Counted from the stretch's first letter, positions 1 to 8,971 are shown. The stretch: 17,447 nucleotides of DNA from CAZWEZ01 sp964632795 (GCA_964632795.1 CAZWEZ010000080.1:1-17447), one strand, 5' to 3'. Made by a program: numbers and translations. The notes: generated from the letters alone by a model not told the origin.

Positions 1-97
1 CCGGACTATAGCAAAGCCAAAGGCCGACCGAAACAAACTTGCCAAAAACCTCGCACGACACACCAATCCATGCCAACAATTCGACCGAGGAACGCCC

Positions 98-760
98 ATG
101 AACGACCCGTTGACCCATTCCTGGTCGCTTCCGGTGGCCGAGGCGATCGAACTCCAGCGGCGCCTGGCGGCCCGGGTGGTCGGCGAGGACCGGCTGGGGA
201 AGGTCGCCCGGGTGGCCGGGCTGGACGTCGGACTGGAGGAGGAGGGCACGGTGGCCCGGGCCGCCGTGGTGGTGCTGAGCCTGCCCGGGCTGGAGGTCGC
301 CGACCAAGCGCTCGCCCGCCGCCCGGTCGAGTTCCCCTACGTGCCGGGCCTGCTGTCGTTCCGCGAGGTGCCGGCGCTGCTGGCGGCGCTGGACAAGCTG
401 AGCGTCTTGCCCGACGTCCTGCTGTGCGACGGCCAGGGCCTCGCCCATCCCCGCCGCTTCGGACTGGCTTGCCACCTGGGGGTGCTGCTGGACGTTCCGG
501 CCATCGGCGTCGCCAAGTCGCGCCTGGTCGGCAGCCACGACGAGCCGGGCGACGGGCGCGGCGACTGGACCCCCCTGCTTCATCGCGGCGAGACGGTCGG
601 CGCGGCGCTACGCACACGGCCCGGCTGCAAGCCGCTCTACGTGTCGCTCGGCCACCGCATAAGCCTGGAGACCGCCATCGCCACCGTCATGCGGTGCACC
701 ACCCGCTACCGCCTGCCCGAGACCACCCGGGCCGCGGACAAGCTGTCGAAGGGGCGATAG
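98..760 (+). CDS. nfi: Endonuclease V (deoxyinosine 3'-endonuclease)
   Basis: This 220-residue protein matches endonuclease V, which nicks DNA near deoxyinosine and other deaminated bases and so starts alternative excision repair in the cytoplasm. Visible family signatures are AGLDVG (D43), FPYVPGLLSFRE (residues 79-90, E90), CDGQGLAHPRRFG (110-122, D111) and IGVAKSRL (136-143). The acidic residues D43, E90 and D111 correspond to the expected metal-binding set, and YVPG is the wedge region that senses the lesion. The length is normal for the family. The ATG at 98 has a GAGGA-like ribosome site just upstream. The gene appears monocistronic: the next gene on this side is on the opposite strand, and terminator-like repeats begin 12 bp after the stop. 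Family assignment rests on several independent motifs. Confidence 0.95.
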   Translation: MNDPLTHSWSLPVAEAIELQRRLAARVVGEDRLGKVARVAGLDVGLEEEGTVARAAVVVLSLPGLEVADQALARRPVEFPYVPGLLSFREVPALLAALDKLSVLPDVLLCDGQGLAHPRRFGLACHLGVLLDVPAIGVAKSRLVGSHDEPGDGRGDWTPLLHRGETVGAALRTRPGCKPLYVSLGHRISLETAIATVMRCTTRYRLPETTRAADKLSKGR

Positions 761-771
761 GTACTATAATA

Positions 772-897
772 GCCCCTCAGACGCCGGGCGGGCCGGTGGC
801 CCTTGGCGGTTTTGTTGCCCCTCAGGCGCCGGGCGGGCCGGTGGCCCTTGGCGGTTTTATTGCCCCTCAGACGCCGGGCGGGCCGGTGGCCCTTGGC
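772..897 (+). repeat. Three tandem 45-bp repeats, each a terminator-like hairpin
   Basis: The word gcccctcag recurs at 772, 817 and 862, an exact 45-bp period; copies differ at very few positions and the third lacks the last bases. Each unit contains a stem: in copy 1, cgcc (782-785) pairs with ggcg (805-808), and the inner gggcc (790-794) pairs with ggccc (798-802) across a ggt loop. Copies 1 and 2 are followed by gtttt. The array begins immediately after the nfi stop, and a perfect TATAAT sits at 765-770 just before it. The likely role is a reiterated intrinsic terminator for nfi, though an amplified REP-like element is equally possible. Confidence 0.8.
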
Positions 898-933
898 TGG
901 CGCGACACAAGTCGCGACGCGCGGTCGCGCTTG

Positions 934-969
934 CCGGCCAGCGCATGTGCCGCCACATGCGCTGGCCGG
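934..969. terminator. Perfect 16-bp hairpin after the ybaK-like gene
   Basis: Positions 934-949 and 954-969 are perfect reverse complements (arm ccggccagcgcatgtg) separated by the 4-base loop ccgc. The hairpin lies 2 bp beyond the stop codon of the minus-strand deacylase gene and faces the nfi repeats from the other side. There is no T-run on either strand, so it is not a textbook intrinsic terminator. A 3'-end stabilising hairpin or a REP-type palindrome is also possible. A smaller palindrome (cgcgac/gtcgcg, 901-906/911-916) lies alongside. Confidence 0.55.
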
Positions 970-971
970 TA

Positions 972-1442
972 TCAAACGTGGTGGCTGAAGGTGGCGTGTT
1001 TGGCCTCGCCCATCAGCTTGCGGAAGTCGTCGCCGGCGACGCGGACCAGGGAGCCGTGGTCGCCGCCCTCGAAATAGACGTCCTTGAGGCTGGCCAGGCT
1101 GTCGTCCCACACCGTCTCCAGGCCGTAGGCGTCGCCCAGCGGCGGCACCGCGCCCAGCACGCAGTCCTCGAACAGCTTGGAAAGCTCCTCCTCGCGGGCC
1201 AGCTCCAGGTGCCGCCCGAGGACGTCGTAGACCTCGCCGACGGTCAGCTTGTAGGTCGCCGGCATGACCGCCAACAGATAGCCGTCGTGGTCCTTGAGGA
1301 CCACCGCCTTGGCCATCGACTCCCCGGAGACGTGGGCGGCATGGGCGGTCTCCATGCTGCCCCCCGTGGGGTCGTGCTTGATGACGTCGTAGTCGATGCC
1401 GCGATCGTCAAGATGTTGCTTGACGGTTACCGAGATGGTCAT
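972..1442 (-). CDS. YbaK/EbsC-family aminoacyl-tRNA deacylase
   Basis: The 156-residue protein has a YbaK/ProX-type editing domain over its whole length. Members hydrolyse mischarged tRNAs in trans, for example Cys-tRNA(Pro) or Ala-tRNA(Pro). Visible features are the lysine segment MAKAVVLKDHDGYLLAVMPA (residues 43-62, with K45 a candidate catalytic lysine), GAVPPLGDAYGL (98-109) and YFEGGDH (123-129). The substrate cannot be read from sequence. I chose the ATG at 1442 rather than the upstream start at 1517, because a GGGAGG ribosome site lies 6 nt before it and the extra 25 residues are low-complexity arginine/glycine. The gene stands alone on the minus strand, convergent with nfi. Confidence 0.85.
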   Translation of the reverse strand: MTISVTVKQHLDDRGIDYDVIKHDPTGGSMETAHAAHVSGESMAKAVVLKDHDGYLLAVMPATYKLTVGEVYDVLGRHLELAREEELSKLFEDCVLGAVPPLGDAYGLETVWDDSLASLKDVYFEGGDHGSLVRVAGDDFRKLMGEAKHATFSHHV

Positions 1443-1724
1443 GATGTCCCTCCCGTCTTCACCGGGAGGCAGCGAGCCCCCCATGTCCCGCCGGCGCCCA
1501 CGGCCGGCGATTCCCAATCGGATCGCTCTCCGCCGCCAATTGTGCCGGAAACCCGGCCGGAGGACAACTAAACCGTTCGCCGACGGGGGGGCTTTTTTTT
1601 ACTTATTTTTTATTTGACACGGATGAACACAGATAAACACAGATAAACAAAAAATTAAAAAAATCATCCGTGTTCATCCGTGTTCATCCGTGTCAATTTT
1701 CCTGACCTTTGATTGTTATTATAA
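1443..1724. other. Intergenic region between uvrB and the ybaK-like gene
   Basis: No coding sequence is supported here. Next to the ybaK start the DNA is GC-rich; from about 1590 it becomes AT-rich, with a run of G then T at 1584-1600, and then the inverted 10-bp repeat array. No convincing -35/-10 pair for the ybaK-like gene was found. Confidence 0.6.
1614..1696 (-). repeat. Inverted array of 10-bp repeats (cacggatgaa type) forming a long hairpin
   Basis: The left arm (1614-1646) contains cacggatgaa followed by two copies of cacagataaa. The right arm (1664-1696) contains three copies of tcatccgtgt. The arms are 33 bp, separated by an A/T-rich 17-bp loop. The four mismatches become G-U pairs if the minus strand is transcribed, and A-C mismatches if the plus strand is. 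The element sits between uvrB, whose minus-strand transcript runs into it 28 bp after the stop, and the ybaK-like gene. It is strikingly AT-rich against the flanks. Similar 'cacggatgaacacgg' runs occur between genes in many bacteria (from memory); their function is not established. Confidence 0.8.
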
Positions 1725-3875
<2,151 letters not shown>

Positions 3876-3940
3876 GGCGGTTATATAGGCGCAACGGCAA
3901 AGCGATGGCCAGTGGGTTGCGGGTGTTGCGGCGGCGCGCC

Positions 3941-4288
3941 TCAGTCGGGTTCGGGGGGAACCAGTTTTTCCAGCTCGGCAATCAACGGCGGCAGGCGCTC
4001 TGTGGCGACGGTCCAGACGATGTCCATGTCCACGGTGGTGTAGGCGTGGATGAGCCGGTCCCGCATGCCCGTGATGTCCCGCCAGGGGATCACCGGATGC
4101 TGCTCACGAAACTCGGGCGGGACGTGCCTCGCCGCCTCGCCTATGACTTCCAACAACCGCAACAGCGCCAGGGCTAGTATCTCGTCGCGGTCAAGATCGA
4201 CCCGCTCCCGGTCGCGGCAGAACGTCACCGCCTTGCGGGCGAAGTCCAGCATGTGGCGTAGCCGGACCTCGATGTCACGGCGCGACAT
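3941..4288 (-). CDS. hepT: HepT-like HEPN toxin (DUF86)
   Basis: This 115-residue helical protein matches the HepT (DUF86) branch of the HEPN superfamily. The signature Rx4HxY is present as RDRLIHAY (R76, H81, Y83). These residues form the RNase site and, in characterised pairs, the tyrosine is the one the partner AMPylates. The start codon lies inside the end of mntA (14-bp overlap), the usual coupled arrangement for this type VII toxin-antitoxin system. The last residues (LVPPEPD) are acidic and proline-rich. Which RNA it cuts cannot be predicted. uvrB follows 65 bp downstream. Confidence in the family is high; activity in this strain is inferred. Confidence 0.9.
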   Translation of the reverse strand: MSRRDIEVRLRHMLDFARKAVTFCRDRERVDLDRDEILALALLRLLEVIGEAARHVPPEFREQHPVIPWRDITGMRDRLIHAYTTVDMDIVWTVATERLPPLIAELEKLVPPEPD

Positions 4289-4574
4289 ACTGGTCCTCGG
4301 CCTCGGCCAGCACCTCGTCGCGGAAGTAAGGGCTCAGGCTCGCCGGCGTGTGCAGGTCGGCCTTGCGGCCGACGATTTCGGAGAGTTCGTCCCCCATGGA
4401 GACGATCTCCCACCCCGGCACATGTCCCGGTTCGAACTCGACCAGCACGTCGACGTCGCTGTCGGGTGAGAAGTCGTCGCGCAGCACCGAGCCGAACAGC
4501 GACAGCCGCCGGATGTAATGACGTCGGCAGAAATCGGCGATCTCGCGATTGGGGATGGAGAGGTTGTCGGTCAT
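4275..4574 (-). CDS. mntA: MntA-like minimal nucleotidyltransferase antitoxin
   Basis: This 99-residue protein has the minimal nucleotidyltransferase motif GSx10DxD, here GS at 28-29 and D40/D42 within LFGSVLRDDFSPDSDVDVLV, all intact. In characterised HepT-MntA pairs this enzyme neutralises the HEPN toxin by transferring AMP groups to the tyrosine beside its active histidine. Its 3' end overlaps the hepT start by 14 bp, implying translational coupling with the antitoxin made first. The ATG at 4574 gives a normal N terminus; later ATGs would remove the first helix. A -10-like TATACT lies upstream at 4607-4602. The pair is divergent from the aminotransferase gene. Confidence 0.9.
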   Translation of the reverse strand: MTDNLSIPNREIADFCRRHYIRRLSLFGSVLRDDFSPDSDVDVLVEFEPGHVPGWEIVSMGDELSEIVGRKADLHTPASLSPYFRDEVLAEAEDQYVAP

Positions 4575-4929
4575 GGGCTCGCTAAGTCCGGGTTTGTCGG
4601 CAGTATATCATCCGGGCAGCGGTCATTGCACGCCGTCTGAAGCCAGGGCATCACGTGTCGCCGCGACTATCCCTAGAAGTCCGAGATGCATATCGCAGGA
4701 ATCGAGGTGGTTGTAGTTGATTTTATACTCGCCCTGTGAAGAACGCCACTGCCGCAAGCCCGCCGGTCGAGGTCCCTTATGCCGAAGCCGGCGTGGCCGT
4801 TCGCCGCCATTGTCCCTTGCGCGACATGGTCAGGGGGCATAGGGTTCGCTTCGGTGCAAGCATGCGCCGGGGTTCGCCTTAACCTTGGGGCGCATCTTCC
4901 GAACAACTGTCGCAAGGGGCCAGCAAGTC
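4575..4929. other. Divergent intergenic region, mntA / aminotransferase
   Basis: These 355 bp separate the minus-strand mntA-hepT-uvrB set from the plus-strand aminotransferase. Open frames here (for example 4673-4915 minus) resemble no family and look spurious. A plus-strand TATACT at 4724-4729 lies about 200 bp before the aminotransferase start, without a clear -35. No tRNA, strong hairpin with T-run or riboswitch was recognised. Confidence 0.5.
4602..4630 (-). promoter_or_regulatory. Possible mntA-hepT promoter
   Basis: On the minus strand a TATACT hexamer (4607-4602) lies about 28 bp before the mntA ATG. It differs from the consensus -10 at one position. No good -35 hexamer is seen 16-18 bp upstream, so the call rests on the -10 and its position only. 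Confidence 0.3.
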
Positions 4930-6132
4930 ATGTCCTTCATCGCCTCACGCCTATCGCGGATCAAGCCGTCGCCGACCATCGCCGTCGCCACCAAGGCCCG
5001 CGAGCTCAAGGCCGCCGGGCGCGACGTCATCGGCCTGGGGGCCGGCGAGCCCGACTTCGACACCCCCGAGCACATCAAGGACGCCGCCAAGGCGGCCATG
5101 GACCGCGGCGAAACCAAGTACACCGCGGTTCCGGGCACCCCGGAGCTGCGCCAGGCGATCAGCGACAAGCACAAACGCGACAACAACCTCGACTACACGC
5201 CCGACCAGATCAGCGTCGGCTGCGGCGGCAAGCAGACCATCTACAACGCCATCGTGGCGACGGTCGAGGGCGGCGACGAGGTCCTCATCCCGGCCCCCTA
5301 CTGGGTGTCGTATCCCGACATCACCCTGCTCGCCGAGGGCGAGCCGGTGATCATCGACTGCCCCAAGGAGGCCGGCTTCAAGCTCCAGCCGGGCGACCTC
5401 GAGGCGGCGATCACCCCGAAGACCAAGTGGCTGATCCTCAATTCGCCCTCCAACCCCTCGGGCGCCGCCTACAGCCGCGCCGAGATGAAGGCGATCACCG
5501 ATGTCCTGATGAGGCACGACCACGTGTGGCTGATGACCGACGACATGTACGAACACATCGTCTACGACGACTACCAGTTCGTCACCCCGGCCCAGGTCGA
5601 GCCCCGGCTGTATGAGCGCACCCTGACGCTCAACGGGGTTTCCAAGGCCTATTGCATGACCGGCTGGCGGGTCGGCTGGGCGGCCGGGCCGCTCGAGGTG
5701 ATCAAGGCCATGAACAAGATCCAGTCCCAGAGCACCACCCACACCTCCTCGATCTCCCAGGCCGCCGCGGTGGCGGCGCTGAACGGCCCCCAGGACTTCA
5801 TCGCCGACCACAACGCGACCTTCAAGGAGCGCCGCGACCTGGTGGTGTCGATGCTCAACCAGACCCCGGGGCTGTCCTGCCTGACGCCCGAGGGCGCGTT
5901 CTACGTCTACCCGTCGTGCCAGGGGGTGATCGGCAAGAAGACGCCCGAGGGCAAGACGCTGGAGACCGACGAAGACCTGGTGACCTACCTGCTGGAGGCC
6001 GAGGGGGTGGCCGCGGTGCACGGCGCCGCCTTCGGGCTGTCGCCCTACTTCCGGATCTCGTACGCCACCGACACCAAGCTCCTGGAGGAGGCCTGCCGAC
6101 GCATCCGGAAGGCCTGCGCGGCGCTGACATAA
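4930..6132 (+). CDS. aspC: Aspartate aminotransferase (class I/II PLP fold)
   Basis: This 400-residue protein is a subgroup I-gamma aspartate aminotransferase that interconverts aspartate + 2-oxoglutarate with oxaloacetate + glutamate in the cytoplasm. Visible features are the N-terminal SRIKPSPT segment, LGAGEPDFDTPEHI (36-49), the PLP-phosphate region CGGKQTIYN (98-106), NSPSNPSG (171-178), the PLP-contacting D204 and Y207 (TDDMYEHIVY), Schiff-base lysine K239 in NGVSKAYCMTGWR, and the substrate-carboxylate arginine R375 (YFRISYA). The usual start MSFIASRLSRIK begins at ATG 4930, with AAGGGG about 10 nt upstream; a longer frame begins with TTG at 4885, which I reject. Related enzymes can act on other amino acids such as prephenate, so the exact substrate is not certain. 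It is flanked by toxin-antitoxin pairs on both sides. Confidence 0.93.
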   Translation: MSFIASRLSRIKPSPTIAVATKARELKAAGRDVIGLGAGEPDFDTPEHIKDAAKAAMDRGETKYTAVPGTPELRQAISDKHKRDNNLDYTPDQISVGCGGKQTIYNAIVATVEGGDEVLIPAPYWVSYPDITLLAEGEPVIIDCPKEAGFKLQPGDLEAAITPKTKWLILNSPSNPSGAAYSRAEMKAITDVLMRHDHVWLMTDDMYEHIVYDDYQFVTPAQVEPRLYERTLTLNGVSKAYCMTGWRVGWAAGPLEVIKAMNKIQSQSTTHTSSISQAAAVAALNGPQDFIADHNATFKERRDLVVSMLNQTPGLSCLTPEGAFYVYPSCQGVIGKKTPEGKTLETDEDLVTYLLEAEGVAAVHGAAFGLSPYFRISYATDTKLLEEACRRIRKACAALT

Positions 6133-6145
6133 AGCATACCGGATA

Positions 6146-6184
6146 GGTTATTCCGCTTGCGATATTCCGAATAACGGAATAACC
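6146..6184. promoter_or_regulatory. Inverted-repeat operator upstream of higBA
   Basis: A perfect 10-bp inverted repeat, ggttattccg (6146-6155) and cggaataacc (6175-6184), surrounds a third half-site attccg (6164-6169) that also pairs with cggaat (6175-6180). The site ends 6 bp before the GTG of higB, covering its ribosome-binding region. HigA antitoxins are known to repress their own operon through such palindromes, so this is a probable HigA operator. It begins 13 bp after the aminotransferase stop. Confidence 0.7.
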
Positions 6185-6190
6185 TGAGGC

Positions 6191-6469
6191 GTGATCAGGT
6201 CCTTCCGCTGTAAGGATACCGAAAGGCTCTTTCGGGACAGGTTCGTGCGGCGGTTCGCCCGGATCGAGCGGGTCGCCAGACGGAAGCTCCTCCTGTTGCA
6301 TCGCGCCAGGGTGCTGGGCGACCTTCGTGTCCCCCCCGGCAACCGCCTGGAGGCGTTGCGCGGCGATCGGGCCGGGCAGTACAGCATCCGCATCAACGAC
6401 CAATGGCGGATATGCTTTGCGTGGAAGGACGGCGACGCCGGGCATGTGGAGATCGTCGATTATCATTAG
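6191..6469 (+). CDS. higB: HigB-type mRNA interferase toxin (RelE superfamily)
   Basis: This 92-residue basic protein matches the HigB/'plasmid maintenance killer' family of RelE-fold toxins, which bind the ribosome and cleave translated mRNA. Typical signatures are SFRCKDTERLF near the N terminus, LRVPPGNRLEALRGDRAGQ (45-63), RINDQWRICF (67-76) and the C-terminal EIVDYH. The start is GTG at 6191, which gives the family's standard N terminus MIRSFRCKDTE; no in-frame ATG fits better. The gene precedes its antitoxin, the reversed order typical of higBA. The gap to higA is 36 bp. An inverted repeat sits directly upstream. Confidence 0.92.
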   Translation: MIRSFRCKDTERLFRDRFVRRFARIERVARRKLLLLHRARVLGDLRVPPGNRLEALRGDRAGQYSIRINDQWRICFAWKDGDAGHVEIVDYH

Positions 6470-6505
6470 TCCGATCCCGATGGAGGAAGAATAAGGGGCC
6501 GTGTC

Positions 6506-6805
6506 ATGACCAAGACGCTCGATCCGATTCCGCCGGGTGAAATCCTGCTCGAGGAGTTCATGAAACCGCTCGGGGTCAGCCAGAACAGACTGGCCCGTGA
6601 CATCGACGTGCCGCCGGCGCGGATCAACGACATCGTACACGCACGGCGTGCGATCACCGCCGACACCGCGTTACGGCTGGGCAAATACTTCGCTACCACC
6701 GCGGATTTGTGGCTGGGCCTGCAGATGGAATACGACATACGCCGGGCCAAACGCGACGTGTGGCCGGCCGTCGAGCCGCGCGTCCGCCCCTTCGAGGCGG
6801 CTTGA
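6506..6805 (+). CDS. higA: HigA-type antitoxin, HTH repressor
   Basis: The 99-residue protein begins with the family pattern DPIPPGEILLEEFMKPLGVSQ, followed by a helix-turn-helix of the XRE/Cro type (about residues 24-50, LARDIDVPPARINDIVHARR) and the conserved TADTALRLGKYFATTADLWLGLQ (51-73). HigA antitoxins neutralise HigB by direct binding and repress the operon. The ATG at 6506 follows an AAGGGG ribosome site. It is 36 bp downstream of higB and is followed by a terminator-like hairpin, making higBA a self-contained two-gene unit. Confidence 0.93.
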   Translation: MTKTLDPIPPGEILLEEFMKPLGVSQNRLARDIDVPPARINDIVHARRAITADTALRLGKYFATTADLWLGLQMEYDIRRAKRDVWPAVEPRVRPFEAA

Positions 6806-6808
6806 GAG

Positions 6809-6840
6809 GGCTCCGCTTTAACCGATTCGGTGCCTTTTTT
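6809..6840 (+). terminator. Possible intrinsic terminator of higBA
   Basis: ggctccg (6809-6815) pairs with cggtgcc (6828-6834) with a single mismatch, over a 12-nt loop, followed by six T (6835-6840). It starts 4 bp after the higA stop codon. The stem is short, so strength is uncertain. Confidence 0.55.
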
Positions 6841-6943
6841 CTTGCATCCCGGAAAGGGGGCTTTAGGCTGCCGGGTTATACCAAGGTATTAGCGGCGGCG
6901 CGTCCGCCCGACCTTGTCAACACCCCGCCCCTGGGAGGCCTCC

Positions 6944-8971
6944 GTGATCAAGAAAGAACCATCCGCACCTCGCTGCGCGGCCCTCGTCGGGCCCTACCTG
7001 AGCGGCAAGACGACGTTGTTGGAAAGCATCCTCGTCGCCACCGGCGCCGTCAACCGCAAGGGCTCGGTCAAGGAGGGGAACACCGTCGGCGACGGCTCGC
7101 CCGAGGCCCGCGCCCGCCAGATGAGCTCCGAGCTGTCGGTGGCGACCACCGAATACCTCGGCGATCCCTGGACCTTCATCGACTGCCCGGGCTCGATCGA
7201 GTTGCAACAGGAAGCCCTCAACGCGCTGATGGTGGTGGACGCGGCGGTGATCGTCTGCGAGACCGGCGCCGAGAAGGCGCTGACCGTGTCCCCGGTGCTC
7301 AAGTTCCTGGGCGATAACAAGATTCCCCACTTCATCTTCATCAACAAGATGGACACCGCCACCAGCGGCCTCAAGGAGACCCTGGACGCCCTCCAGGAGT
7401 TCTCCGAGCGGCCCCTGGTGCTCCGCGAGATTCCGCTGCGCAACGACGAGGGGATCACCGGCCACGTCGACCTGGCCAGCGAGCGCGCCTTCCAGTGGGC
7501 CCCCGACAAGACCTCGAATTTGATCCAGCTCCCCGACAGCGAGCAGGCCCGCGAACAGGAGGCCCGCAACGAAATGCTCGAATCGCTGGCCGACTTCGAC
7601 GACGGGCTGCTCGAGACCCTGCTCGAGGACGCCGTGCCGCCGAGCGAGGAGATTTACGGCTACCTGACCAAGACCCTCCGCGAAGGCAGCATCGTTCCCG
7701 TGTTCTTCGGCTCGGCCGAGCACGACCACGGGGTGCGCCGGCTGCTCAAGGCGCTTCGCCACGAGACCCCCGAACCCTCGGCGACGGCGGCCAGGATCGG
7801 CGTCGAGGCCGCCGGCGGGATGCTGGCCCGGGTCTTCAAGACCGTCCACGCCAGCCACACCGGCAAGCTGTCCATCGCCCGGGTGTGGCGCGGCGAGGTC
7901 GGCGACGGGATGACGTTCGACGGCGGCCGGGTCAGCGGTCTGTTCCACATGCTGGGCCAGAAGCAGGAGAAGATCGGCAAGGCCGGGCCCGGCGAGGTGA
8001 TCGCCCTGGGACGCCTGGACAAGGTCGTCGCCGGCGCCGTGCTGTCGACCGACGGCGGGGCTGAGGCCGGCGACTGGCCCGAGGCCAAGAACCCCTTGTT
8101 CTCGCTGGCCGTCCACGCCGTGAAGCGGGCCGACGAGGTCAAGCTGTCCGGCTCCCTGGCCAAGCTGGTCGAGGAGGACCCCTCGCTGTCCTTCGAGCCC
8201 AACCCCGAGACCGGCGAGATGCTGCTGTGGGGCCAGGGCGAGATGCACCTCCAGATCGCCCTCGACCGGCTGCGCAACCGCTACAACCTGGAGACCGCCT
8301 CGAACCGGCCCCAGGTGCCCTACAAGGAGACCATCCGCAAGCCGATCTCCCAGCACGCCCGCCACAAGAAACAGAGCGGCGGCCACGGCCAGTTCGGCGA
8401 CGTCCACCTGAACATCAAGCCGCTGCCCCGCGGCTCTGGCTTCAGCTTCGCCCAGACCATCTCCGGGGGCTCCGTGCCGCGCCAGTACTTCCCGGCGGTC
8501 GAGAACGGGGTCAAGAATTACATGTCGCGCGGCCCGCTTGGCTTCCCGGTGGTCGACATCTCCGTCACCCTGACCGACGGCCAGTACCACACCGTCGACA
8601 GCTCGGAGATGGCCTTCAAGCAGGCCGCCATCCTGGCCATGCGCGAAGGCATGCCCAACTGCCTGCCGGTGCTGCTGGAACCGATCTTCGAGGTCAAGCT
8701 GTCGATGCCCAGCGAGTTCACCTCCAAGGTCCAGCGCCTGGTCAGCAGCCGGCGCGGCCAGATCCTCGGCTTCGACGCCAAGCCGGGGTGGAAGAACTGG
8801 GACGAGGTCTCGGTGCAGCTCCCGCAGTCGGAGATGCAAGACCTGATCATCGATTTGCGCTCGCTGACCCTTGGCGTGGGCTCCTTCCAGTGGACCTTCG
8901 ACCACCTCCAGGAACTGTCCGGCAAGCCGGCCGACCAGGTGGTCGCGGCGCGCGCCGAAAAGGACGAATAA
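6944..8971 (+). CDS. EF-G-like translational GTPase with divergent G domain
   Basis: This 675-residue protein has the domain plan of elongation factor G: G domain (about 1-260), domain II, III, IV (with GGHGQFGDVHLNIKPL) and a C-terminal domain V. The G domain is atypical. G1 reads GPYLSGKT (16-23) rather than the canonical AHIDAGKT, the switch I RGITI motif is absent, and G3 reads DCPGS (80-84), so the histidine that normally follows DxPG is serine. G4 NKMD (134-137) is intact. This fits the EF-G-like paralogue group found beside true EF-G in many bacteria, whose function is unclear. I chose GTG at 6944 because GGAGG lies 5 nt before it; an in-frame TTG at 6914 lacks a ribosome site. No ribosomal-protein or tufA neighbours are present, again unlike canonical fusA. 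Confidence 0.88.
   Translation: MIKKEPSAPRCAALVGPYLSGKTTLLESILVATGAVNRKGSVKEGNTVGDGSPEARARQMSSELSVATTEYLGDPWTFIDCPGSIELQQEALNALMVVDAAVIVCETGAEKALTVSPVLKFLGDNKIPHFIFINKMDTATSGLKETLDALQEFSERPLVLREIPLRNDEGITGHVDLASERAFQWAPDKTSNLIQLPDSEQAREQEARNEMLESLADFDDGLLETLLEDAVPPSEEIYGYLTKTLREGSIVPVFFGSAEHDHGVRRLLKALRHETPEPSATAARIGVEAAGGMLARVFKTVHASHTGKLSIARVWRGEVGDGMTFDGGRVSGLFHMLGQKQEKIGKAGPGEVIALGRLDKVVAGAVLSTDGGAEAGDWPEAKNPLFSLAVHAVKRADEVKLSGSLAKLVEEDPSLSFEPNPETGEMLLWGQGEMHLQIALDRLRNRYNLETASNRPQVPYKETIRKPISQHARHKKQSGGHGQFGDVHLNIKPLPRGSGFSFAQTISGGSVPRQYFPAVENGVKNYMSRGPLGFPVVDISVTLTDGQYHTVDSSEMAFKQAAILAMREGMPNCLPVLLEPIFEVKLSMPSEFTSKVQRLVSSRRGQILGFDAKPGWKNWDEVSVQLPQSEMQDLIIDLRSLTLGVGSFQWTFDHLQELSGKPADQVVAARAEKDE

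Noticed and set aside
6..617. Long minus-strand open frame opposite nfi
   Set aside because: It is arginine/proline-rich, resembles no family and is a GC-rich shadow of the well-supported endonuclease V frame.
772..897. CRISPR array
   Set aside because: The repeats are directly adjacent 45-bp tandem units with no unique spacers and no cas genes nearby.
3876..3940. LexA/SOS box before uvrB
   Set aside because: I looked for GTTC-N7-GTTC and the enterobacterial palindrome in the gap on both strands and found neither.
4673..4915. Minus-strand 80-residue frame in the intergenic region
   Set aside because: No recognisable family, no convincing ribosome site and a composition typical of chance frames in GC-rich DNA.
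4885..4929. Longer N terminus of the aminotransferase from TTG 4885
   Set aside because: The family N terminus begins MSFIASRLSRIK at 4930 and the extra residues have no family support.
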